Source of the DNA: Mauremys mutica
Taxonomy: Eukaryota; Chordata; Testudines; Geoemydidae
Reading direction: 5' to 3'
Assembly (NCBI RefSeq): GCF_020497125.1
Contig: NC_059075.1
Coordinates: forward strand, 62,205,321-62,269,320
Length of the DNA: 64,000 bases
Below, one piece after another: positions 23,201-35,200 of the stretch. A program made the translations under genes and the position numbers. Numbering within the stretch: the stretch's first letter is position 1; the number at the start of each line of letters is the position of its first letter. The notes beneath the pieces are model-generated. The model searched no databases and was not told the DNA's origin. It saw nothing but the letters and a program-made list of their open reading frames with translations.

Positions 23201-26200
23201 CCGGGCCTATCCTCTACTGTGGACTGCAGCCCAGGGGGACCCTATCTCTAGCAACAATAGTCTACCCAATGTCAGACCATGTTGCTATTTCCCTGGGCTC
23301 CTTCCTACTTTCTTCCCTATTTTCTGGCTTCCCTCTGGGTTACCATTGAAACTTCCTCTGCTCCCTGCAGCTCCTTGACCCTCACTCTGGTTCTTGCCAG
23401 AGTCTGTATTCCCAGGCAGGATCCCAGGGTTTACTGTGCCCTAGAACTCCTGGTCTCTTGCCAACTCCTCTCCTCTCTAGGGAGTGACTGCAGAGTTCCT
23501 TCCTGCAGCCCTTGTTGCTCTCTGCTTCCTGGTACTAAGTTATGTACTGTTATGAGGTGGACACCCCGTCACAATCTTGTTATGTTCATTACATGTTTAG
23601 GACCCCAAAATTGCTGCAGATAAGACATTAAAATAGTGTGCTGGTTGGCATACTAGGCATTGAGGACATAATCCCAGAGGGAATCCAGGCTCCCTCTACA
23701 AGGTTCCTAATGGCATTGTGAGTAGAAAGCAACTGAGAAAATATGCAGAGCACCATCTTAGTCTTCATAGAATATATTTATCAAACTCTACAAAGTAGGT
23801 TTTCGGTCTTCTGTGGAGGGCATCCATTGGTAGGAGGGTGTTGCATATTGTGATCTTCTGTTCAGACACATTTTGTACTGGAGGGGAGATACGGGGGTTC
23901 TGTTTCTTCTGGTTGTTTTTTCCCCCTGTGAAAGTAGAATGAATTATATTGTAAAAATAAGAATGGATTAAAGAAATGTTGTATGTACCTTTAAGCAGAA
24001 ATAAGAAATATTGAAATACAGGTGCCAGGAAAAGAAACATTAGGCATAAACAATGGTGCTAATGGCGAAACATTAACAGAAGATGGGTAATAGTTAGTAA
24101 GGAAATAAGATATGCATGCCTAGCCCAGGTAAACTTATCTGATTTTGCTTTTTTTTTTTCCCAATGAACCGTCTGTGAGTGATATTGTGGTCACTTCACA
24201 ATTTTGAAATAAATGTTCAAGGAAAGGGACCAGGAAGGGTGGGGGCTAGTTGAGGAGCCCACCTTCTTTGCTGAATTGGTAGTGGAACACTAAAGAATCA
24301 GTTTTTGAGGCAGACAACAAAGGGGAACAGAACAAGGGGCTTTTTGTCCTTTTTACAATGAGATGGGAGTATTAAGGGGGTTGGATGGATCCGGGGTGGG
24401 TTTTTGAGAACGGGGCTAAAGGGGAGCGCTCGGTCTGGTGGTGGGAGAGGAGGCTTTTAATAAAGCTTTCAACTTATTTGAATATTTGAGAGAGGCGAGT
24501 TTTTTATTTTGTCCAGCTACGATTTGCCTCTTCCCACCACTGAATGAAACAATTAACCTCTTCTTTAGCCAATTTAGTTTTAGGTTGGCTGAGTTTGTTC
24601 TTTAAGATGTCTACTCGGTCTTGTTCCAAGATTTTAACAGTGGCCACTGAGTTTTGGGATCCCCCTGAGTTAGCCTAGACCATTTTTCCAGAAATTTACA
24701 GGAGTCTGGACCCTTCTTACAGGAGTCTGGAACCATCCTAAATACATAAAATGAGCCGGCGTTCGTTTAGGGAACTGTCCCGACTTAGACGTCTGGTTAC
24801 CCATACAGGAGGACTTCACACACCAATCGCACAAGAAGGAAATTCGGGTTCGTCAGAGCAATGCCCGGTGCAACATACAAAAGGAGCCCACAGGCTACTG
24901 CCTCAATTGCCCTTGTTTTCACACCCAGGGTTTTACCCAAAGTGTGGTGCGGCTGCAATTGTGCAGATTCCACTCATTCAGACCGCAGGGACAGGAACCC
25001 CTTGGTCGGCCGATCCCCGGACGGAGATGGCACCCAGACTCAAACACTTCACAGGAAGACGGATAGACACAGAGACAGGACAGTCCTCAGTCCGGACAAA
25101 ACACAGAAATAATTACCTGACCAGATTCCTGATGTCAGATCCCGGGATCCCTACCAGAACAGAGTAGGAACCAACAGGTTCGATGGGGTAGACTTCACTG
25201 TGATTGTGCACCTTTCCGTTCTGGTGGAGGACCGCTCGGGCCAAATGCCCAGGTGCCGGCTGCCACGGTCGTCCTACAAAAACAGTCAGGAATCACACAG
25301 CCCCACCTCCAAATTGTCAAAGTTAGACTCAGGACTCACAGTTTGTCAGACCACTCTGTTTTATTAGCACAGCGCTCTGCTAATAACACCCAGATAATGT
25401 GAGCACCATGCAAGACACAAACTATCTTATTTATACAGATAAAAGGGTGAGAACTTAACAAGATAACAAAGGAAGCAGAATCAGATAAGTTTACCTGGGC
25501 TAGGCATGCATATCTTATTTCCTTACTAACTATTACCCATCTTCTGTTAATGTTTCGCCATTAGCACCATTGTTTATGCCTAATGTTTCTTTTCCTGGCA
25601 CCTGTATTTCAATATTTCTTATTTCTGCTTAAAGGTACATACAACATTTCTTTAATCCATTCTTATTTTTACAATATAATTCATTCTACTTTGCTCCCTT
25701 CTTTGCTCCCTACTCCATAGTTTGACTGTTTGGTGCTTCCCATGTGGGAGAAGCTGGGCTGCAGAAGGGGGAAAAAATTGTTGTTAACTTCCTTTCTGCC
25801 GTCAATGTCTCCTGCAGTTCGATCCTCCTTGGTACAATAATGACCCGTTGAGAGTTTTTTATTCAACTTTGGGACAACTCTTGTGATGGGACTGCATGAG
25901 GGGGCATGTCCAAGTACCATAGCATAGAAATAGTGCTGAACAGCCTCTGGTGTCTGCAGAAAGGAGGCAAAGCCCAGGCATCACAGAACTGTGGGAGATG
26001 CTGCTAGTAGAAGGGAAATTATCAGCTAAGAAATTTTTATTTTTCCTTTTATAAATTGAATCACTTTTTAAATCCACATAATCTGAGGTTTCACTGACAG
26101 AAATTCTATGATTGACAATCGGAAGTATTGCGCTGCAAGCATCAAGGGGTAGTGTAATTAATAAATGATGGTGTGGTTGCTTTCTGCTGCTGCATCTTAA

Positions 26201-29200
26201 GTTTGCTGATTAAATGCACAGTTTAGCTTCATCCATGGCCAATTGCCAATATCTTGAGATTTAGTACAACATTTTAATTTTCTTTCCTACCTATCAGTAG
26301 CAAGAATTTCTTAAAGCAGATGTATAGCTCTGCATATTCTGAGTAATAAGAAGTGAATAATAAGTAGCAAGATGGTGACGTAAAAAGTGAGAACTAGTTA
26401 TTACAGGCCTCACTTTTCTATTGTAATAAGTGCGCGTTACCTCTTTTATTCCATCTGTGGACTGCTATTTTTTGTGATTAAATGTCTTCGTTGGTTTCAG
26501 GTAAGTATACAGTTCACAAAAGAGAGGAAGCATCTCAGCATAAGGAAGGAAAGGGCAGACAGAAGGAAAGGAGACAGAAGAGAAGAGCAGGAAGAGAGAG
26601 TGAGCTAGGGGTGGTTCAGTGCATTTGAGTTAAATAAAGTTTAGAATGGAGGCATGATTATAGTTTATCCCATTAGGAGAAAGAGTGTTATAGTGTATAA
26701 GTAGACTATTGATCATAAATACAAAAAATAAAGACTTTTTTTTTGTATTTTGCAAATTGTTTGTTTGTTTTTATATGTCACTAATTACGTGGCTGCCACA
26801 TCAAACTTCACTATTCCAGCCCTTTAACCATTGGGCCAAAGATTTTCATCTCTGCAGCTGGTGTTCTCGGGTTCTTTTTTTAAGGTCACTGAGGAAATTT
26901 GGAGATGACGATATTATTGAGAGTATTTTTTAAAATCACATCGTCCATGGTGATTGTCATTATTAAAAACAGCTGTAGGAAAATATTTTAAAGTGAACCT
27001 AATTGATTTTTCAATGGGACTTAAGCTCCTTAGACACTTAGGTGCTTTGAGAAATTTTACCTATAACATGAACACAGTCTCTTCTTGGAGGGTGAAGGGT
27101 GACCCTGCTACGCATTTACTTCCACAATCCTTCAGCAAAAGCAGCAAAAAGTCTTGTGGCACCTTATAGACTAACAGACGTTCATGAGCTTTCGTGGGTG
27201 AATACCCACTTCGTTGGATGCATGTAGTGGAAATTTCCAGGGGCAGGTATATATAAGCAAGCAAGAAGCAGGCTATAGATAACGAGGTTAGTTAATCAGG
27301 GAGGATGAGGCCCTCTTCTAGCAGCTGAGGTGTGAAACCAAGAGAGGAGAAACTGGTTTTGTAGTTGGCAAGCCATTCACAGTCTTTGTTTAATTCTGAG
27401 TTGATGGTGTCAAATTTGCAGATGAACTGAAGCTCAGCAGTTTCTCTTTGAAGTCTGGTCCTGAAGTTTTTTTGCTGCAGGATGGCCACCTTAAGATCTG
27501 CTATTGTGTGGCCAGGAAGGTTGAAGTGTTCTCCTACAGGTTTTTGTATATTGCCATTCCTAATATCTGATTTGTGTCCATTTATCCTTTTCCGTAGAGA
27601 CAGTCCAGTTTGGCCGATGTACATAGCAGAGGGGCATTGCTGGCATATGATGGTGTATATTACATTGGTGGACATGCAGGTGAATGAACCGGTGATGGTG
27701 TGGCTGATCTGGTTAGGTCCTGTGATGGTGTCGCTGGTGTAGATATGTGGGCAGAGTTGGCATCGAGGTTTGTTGCATGGATTGGTTTCTGAGTTAGAGT
27801 TACTATGGTGCAGTGTGCAGTTACTGGTGAGAATATGCTTCAGGTTGGCAGGTTGTCTGTGGGCGAGGACTGGCCTGCCACCCAAGGCCTGTGAAAGTGT
27901 GGGATCATTGTACAGGATGGGTTGTAGATCCCTGATGATGCGCTGGAGGGGTTTTAGCTGGGGACTGTATGTGATGGCCAGTGGAGTCCTGTTGGTTTCT
28001 TTCTTGGGTTTCTCTTGCAGTAGGAGGCTTCTGGGTACACGTCTGGCTCTGTTGATCTGTTTCCTTATTTCCTTGTGCGGATATTGTAGTTTTGAGAATG
28101 CTTGATGGAGATTTTGTAGGTGTTGGTCTCTGTCTGAGGGGTTAGAGCAGATACGGTTGTACCTCAGTGCTTGGCTGTAGACAATGGATCGTGTGGTGTG
28201 CCCGGGGTGGAAGTTGGAGGCATGAAGATAGGCATAGCGGTCGGTAGGTTTTCGGTATAGGGTGGTGTGAATGTGACCATCACTTATTTGCACCGTGGTG
28301 TCTAGGAAGTGGACCTCCCATGTAGATTGGTCCAGGCTGAGGTTGATGGTGGGGTGGAAGCTGTTGAAATCGTGGTGGAATTTTTCCAGAGTCTCCTTCC
28401 CATGGGTCCGGATGATGAAGATGTCATCAGTGTAGCGTAGGTAGAGAAGGGGCGTGAGTGGACGAGAGCTGAGGAAGCGTTCTTCCAGTTCAGCCATAAA
28501 TCCTTCAGTAGTGAGCTTCTCTGTGCCTGACAGCACCAGCAGACTTCTGTGTCCTTTAATTTTCATCCTAGCACATTTTAAAGGGACACCGGCAATTTGA
28601 ATTTTTTAAATAGACAAATTTCAAAAAATTCAAGTTTTCTGACAAAGCACCTTTTAAATACTATGTTGTTTAAAAACATTATTATGTCTTTTTCTTCTCA
28701 GTGTTTGATAATTATTTTGGAGGGTCTTCCAGTATGTACCAGACATAGTTGGAGCCCACCCATGTTCCTACCCTCCTTATTTTCTTAATGTGCCTGCCTG
28801 ATAACTATTCGGTTTCATTTTTACTGCCTCTGTCACTGGTTAAACATCCTCTTGCCTGGCATGGAGAAGACCACGGGCACAAGCTGCTTCTGCAGCAGTG
28901 TACGAGATTGGTGATAACATGCTAGTGGCATGAAAAAGAAGAGCAGTGGATCATCAATGAGTAAAACTGACTATGCATTAAGTGCTGTTAAATTCACAAA
29001 GTAAACAGACAAACAGTGTCTCTCTAATCTCTGCCAGTTACAGTCATCTTTGGTATTTCCAACAATCTTCAAAACTTTGTTTCCTAACGTTATATTGCAA
29101 TCTATCTTGAGTTTGGAGTGAAACAAAATGTTTGGCCTGAGCTAAGGTGCAGACTTCATGCTTGCTTTTTAAAAAAATTAACTATTTCAGAATGACTGTG

Positions 29201-32200
29201 AGTACAGTGAGAATGATGAGCCTGTGGACATTGAGACCGTGGAGGAGCTTTCAGAGAAGATTAACATTGCTCGTCTGAAGGCCACAGCTTCCACTATCGG
29301 ATCTTCCAAACAAAAGTAAGCATCTTTTGTACCAACCAAGAGAACTAAAATTCTGTTTTACCAGTGAATTGGCATGAAAATGAACTGGTTAAACAAGAGG
29401 TTTTAAGAAATTGTAAGACCCCAATTCTATAGTCAGATCTCTCAGTGCAGTGGGACTCCGCATTGACTGACTTGGGGTCCATTTCTGTCAGATCTTATTG
29501 AAGAATTGTGGCCTCTCTGTTTGTTTTTCATTTTAATCAATATGGCCATTAGGATATCTGTCTTATGAGCACTTTATCTTAACAGGGCCAATGGTCTGTC
29601 TAATTAGTTACTGAAAATAAGCAGAAATGTCTGAGATTGTCGTTTGTTTTTTTGCAGCCCCCTTTCTGCTGATCCTCTGTCCTCACTAATAGATATACTG
29701 CTGTGGCTGAGGGATTGCCTGTTAGTTTCAGGCTGTGGCATTTTGTTGTCTTAGGCTCCATTCCTACAGAAAGAACAGAGCAGGGCATTGTTGATTTCGT
29801 TGGGAGACCAGTACCTTAGTGAACAAACTGTTTTATCTACTTTTAAAATCCACCTTGGTTTGTTCGTTCTTTGTTGCTGCTGTTACTTTTAAATGCAAGG
29901 CACAGACCAAAAAAAGCTCATTTACGGTGTATAAAGGTGGCCTCAGATGTTTTCCTTTATTTCTTCTGGTTTGCTACATTAGGAATATCAGACCCTGAAT
30001 TCCCTCTGTTTGTTGAAGGATTTTGGCAAGATCTTTGAAGAACCTGGATGGTGGTATCGCACATCTCAAAACATTTCCTTTCCTCCTTTGAGAGGTACGG
30101 CTTATGTTTCAGCCTCAGACAGTGATGTGACCATTCTCTAAACATTGCCAAAATCTTTCAGTAAAAACGGGGAAGTGAAGATACGATTTTACTAAATGCG
30201 AATATTTCTAATGTTTAAAAAAATCTTAAGAGTAGATATTTGGGGTCCATATTTTTATGTCATAAGATAGTAGTAATAAGCCAGAAATACTGTTTTTTTG
30301 CTCTATAGTCCACCTGTAGCCTATGCATTACTGAGATTGCTACTGGCAGACATTGGCAGATTTTATTATCTTTGTTGACACATGGAGAAGTAGAAGCTTG
30401 CCATTTTGCCCTACAAGGTAATTTTACAGTTTTGAAACAGATTTGTCTAAAGTCTGTGGTGTCCAGAATGGAGCCCACTCTTGGAACAGCGCTGGCAGCA
30501 GTATACCACCTCCATCTAGTTGCAAGGAAAATTCATTTCAAGGGATAAGCATGGATAATTCTAAGGCTGTTGAGAATGTAGTTAATGAGAATAGAGTACA
30601 TGAAATGAGCAATGTTGGGAAAAATTTCATGCATCTCTTCCAGGCACTGTATTCATAATCATACGGATGAGAAGGTGGCAGACAAGTCTACTAAGGTATA
30701 TATTTACTCTTCTTTTTCCTTTTAGTGTCAAACTGGGTAGGAGCCTAATTCCAAAGCCCATTCATTTAAAAAGAGAGACTGCCATTGACTTCAATGGCCT
30801 TTGGATCAGGGCTTAAATTTGAACAGTAAGAAATAACTGCCTTCACTGCCATTGCATCTTATTAACTCTTAAGATGTCTTAGATTTCCTGTTTGTGGCAC
30901 ATGTAATTTGCAGTGAAAATGCATATCATGTATCAAATGGAGAATTATGGTTTTTGTGTCTGGGAATGGAGTTATAGGGCTTATAAACACAACTGCTGCT
31001 GTCAAAAGGAAACTGGATTGCTGGAAATGATAGCTTAGTTTAAATGCCCTACACTTTGGCAAAATTAATGTGATCTCACAAAGATCTTTTGATCCAAAGA
31101 CCATCGAACTCAAAAAGAGTCTTTTCATAGTCTAAATTTTTGAGGTGATTTTGAGTCTAACTTCCTATTGCTTGAAGAGGCCTGTAAGGAGTACAGTACT
31201 GCTTCACAGGTTAAAATAATAGAATACATACTGCACCTGTCAGAGTAACAAAATAACAGACCTACCAGCCTAGAGTGGGGAGAGGAGTAATTCATGCCTG
31301 AACATGATGGATGGCAGCTGATTTAATCAGAGACTGCTTTGTGATACATTTTAATTTAGTTGTAATCATAGAATGAAGTGATTAGTATCTTAAATTTTAA
31401 TTTGCTTATTAACTTCCCCCCACAATCTTATCTAAAGTGCCTTCTTGTCCCCTTCCCTCCATATTCACTCACTTAAATATGAATGAAATTGGCTTAACTG
31501 CAAGGAAAATTAATGTGTTTTGTTTGATGGTTTTCAAGGTTTACTGGTTTTTTGAGAGATTAGACAAAAGTTAGGTTTTGGAGAGAGGAGGTTACAAGTG
31601 TGTTATATAATATGAAAGTCAAGCCTGTCTTATGTGCACAGTCTGTCTTATGTGAAGATATATAATGTATCCATACATGAAAAGCTGTTATCTTCTGAAT
31701 GCCTTTGAGTGGAAAGGTTGCTGAACCTTCACCTTCATTGGTGACTCTGATATTCTGGCCCCCTTTCATTATATTCCACATATCCTGTAGTGTTTTATGC
31801 TTTCAAGAATCTTCAGATTTCATTAAGATCTTGTAGCTAAACAGCAGAGTTTTATTCAATAGTGATGTGACTTACATAGAAATGTCTCTTAATGACTCTG
31901 TAAATCAGGCTTGCATTTTTTTCCTCTTGAGTTAGTTTTTGATTTGAAATAGTCACATGGTTTCTTTTCCAACAGAAACCCCAGTTCTGGAACAGAAAAC
32001 AGAAGAATGAGGCAGAGGCCTTTGCTCATTACCGCCAAACACACACAGCAAATGAACGCCGACGTCGCAATGAAATGAGGGATCTTTTTGAAAAGCTGAA
32101 AAGAGCTCTGGGACTGCATAGCCTTCCGAAGGTCTCCAAGTGCTACATCCTCAAACAGGTAGGCATTTTACAGCCCAAGCTCATCTGGAGAAAAATTCCT

Positions 32201-35200
32201 TTAATGTGGGGCAAAACTGACATCAGGTCTTTGAAAAACAGTATAGTGATATGAAAAATATTTTAGTGGTGAGAGTAGAAATTCTGTTCTCCTGAGTGCA
32301 ATTATTTCACAATGGGGAGAAATGGGTTAATTCAAGAGCAAAATTTTAGGGTTGTGAATTTAACTCTGGAAAATAACTGCCGGTGTGCCTTGGCAATTTT
32401 AAATTGTACAACCAGACAGTTTTGATCTATAATGAAGATAAATCTCCCTAATGTAAGAAGAGAGAGAGCCCTTGGTGAAATATTTTATTTCAGCATAGCA
32501 TTTAGATACAAAACTGTAAATGAAAGGAAACAAACCGCACATAATGAAGAGCCGTAAATAATTATGCTCATCTGTACATTGCATTCCTAGGGCTGTGTCA
32601 ATTACCTGCTAGACATAGATTTATGGAAAATAGATCCTGTCAAACTCACTTGATATCTTTTTTTGATGTTTTGGTTGATAGAGTGTTGTTGTAATATATG
32701 TACGCTTCTGTAAAGGCATTTGATTTGATACTACATGACATTTTGATTAAAAAAATGAGAGAGATGTAAAATGAACATGGTATACATTAAATGAATTAAA
32801 AGCTGGCTAACTGATAGGAATCAAAATGTAATTGTAAGTAGGGACTCATCATCAAATGGCTGTGTTTCTAGGGGGGTCCTGCGGGGATGGGTTCTTAGCC
32901 CTGTGTTGTTTAACATTTTTATTAATGATCTGGAGGAAAACATAAAATCATCACTGATGAGGATTGCAGGTAAGACAAAAATTGGGGAGTGGTAAATAAT
33001 GAAAAGGACATGTCACTGCTACAGAGTGATCTGGATCACTTGGCAAACTGGGCGCAAGCAAACAATATGCAATATGATAGTGCTAAATGTAAATGTTTAC
33101 ATCTAGTAACAAAGAATGTAGGCCATACTTACAGGATGGGGAACTCTGTCCTGGGAAGCAGTGACTGGAAAAGATTTGGAAGTCATGGTAGATAATCTGC
33201 TGAACATTAGCTCCCAGTGTGATACTGTGGCCAAAAGAGCTAATGTAATCTTTGGATGCATAAATGGGAAATCTGAAATAGGATAGCGAGGTTATTTTAC
33301 CTCTGTATTTGGCACCAGCGAAAGTGCTGCTGGAATAGTGTGTCCAGTTCTGGTGTCCACAGTTCAAGAAGGATGTTGATAAATTGGACGGTTCAGAGAG
33401 GAGCCAGGAAAATGATTAAAGGATTAGAAAATGTGCTTTATAGTGATAGACTGAAGAAAGCTCAGTCCATTTGATTTAACAAAGAAAAGGTTAAGGGGTG
33501 ACTTGATGAGTGTAAAGTACCTGCACAATACAAATATTTAATATTGGGTTCTTCAGTCTAGCAGAGAAATGTATATCATGATCCAATGACTGGAAGGTGA
33601 AGTAAGACAAATTCAGACTGGAAATACAGTATAAATTTTAACAGCGAGAGTAATTAATCACTGGAACAATTTACCAAGAAATGTGATGGATTCTCCATCA
33701 CTGACAATTTTTAAATCAAGAGTGGGTGTTTTTCTGAAATACATGATCTAGGAATTATTTTGGGGCAGTTCGGTAGCTTTTGTTATACAGGTTAGACTAG
33801 ATGTGACACTAGATGTACATAAACATGAAGTGGAAGAAACCAAGATTCATCCTATTTCAATTGCATTCAGAGAAACATTACAACGTGGTGACTGAACTTT
33901 CTTCTTCTGTCTCCTGATTTCTTAAAATAACGATGGAAAATGTCTGTAGGGAGACTTTCAAAATGCCTTTTTGACTGGGAAAGGAGAACTACTTATTTCT
34001 GCATAGTATGCATTAGCTTGGTCTCTAAACTGGTATTCTGACATGCTTTAGGCCTACGAAGAGATCCAGGGGTTGACTGATCAGGCAGATAAACTGATTG
34101 GGCAGAAGAACTTACTGACTCGCAAACAAGACATTCTGATCCGTAAAGTATCCACACTTTCAGGTGAGGTAGTTTATGGGGACATAGTGGTTGGAATAGT
34201 GAAAGAAAGTACTTGAGGGAGTGGGGTGGCCATTAGTTGATATATACAGAGGTGGTAGAATGTGCAGATATGAGATTTAGGGTCAGCTCCTCAAAGGTAC
34301 ATAGGTGCCTAACTCCCATTAAATACCTTTGAGAATCTGGCCCATAGATTCTAAGAAAGAAGACGACTGATTTGGGAATTGGGGTGTATTTGTGATAATA
34401 AAAGGTACAGTGTCATAAACATAGAAAAGGAAGTATTTATTTCTTCAAGCAGTAAGGGCCAAAGATTCTAAAGTGGATCTTCAGCTCATATGCAGCTTTG
34501 AGGACAGAATTCAGACCTGTCTATCACTGGCTCAGGGAAACAACCCTCCTGCTGAAGAGTCCCGCTACTTTTGTTTCACCTCCACAGGTAAAGGAAGTGT
34601 GGACATACCTTCCTGCTGCAGAGCTTTAGGATCTTAGTATCCAGTGCACCGGGGATATCCAGAGAGAAGAATATTTCACTTTCTCCAGAAATAGAGTTTT
34701 GTCCACAGAGCCTTTCTCCTATATCCTCAACAGCAACACAGGGCTTCAACTTTGGACATCAGTCTGGTGCTAATTCCTTTCATGACATCCTTTCAACCTT
34801 CCAAGGGATCTGTTTCTATACTATCACTCTGTCTGCTGGCTTTTATGGTACCAGCTGCATCAGCCAGATGGGATATAGAATTAGCACTGTCCTGAGAATA
34901 CAAGTATTGCATATTCCATGCTGACAAATTGGTTCTCAGGATGATCCTGATATTCATCTAGGCATGTAAAGTCAACTTCATATTTCATAAATTATGGGTG
35001 ATAGGACTAAAGTCCTTCTGTCCCAAACCATTGTGCCTCGTGGAAAAGCTGTGGCACATGGAATGTCCACCTGGCACAAAAAAAGTATCTAGACAAATCT
35101 TAAAACATTAAAGCAATCAAGCTCAGTATTTGCAGTTTATCTTTTGGGTGTAAGCAGGGAGGGGAGTGAGTGATTGTTTTTCAGAATCTTACATGTCTAG

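Larger units (their letters stand above)
23931..25692 (-). mobile_element. Endogenous retrovirus remnant with inverted U3 arms
   Basis: On the minus strand, from 25692 downward, an LTR-like sequence is followed by a leader and the start of a gag-like frame at 24804. Beyond about 24150 the sequence switches to an inverted copy of the U3 part (23931-24149). TATA-like TATAAATAA (minus, around 25428-25436) and AATAAA (minus, 25360-25365) mark the LTR. There is no pol or env. The virus genus cannot be assigned; a gamma- or epsilon-like origin is a guess from the myristoylation-type gag start. Confidence 0.65.

Noticed and set aside
24751..25167. 138-codon plus-strand ORF
   Set aside because: It is antisense to the ERV leader and LTR and shows no similarity.
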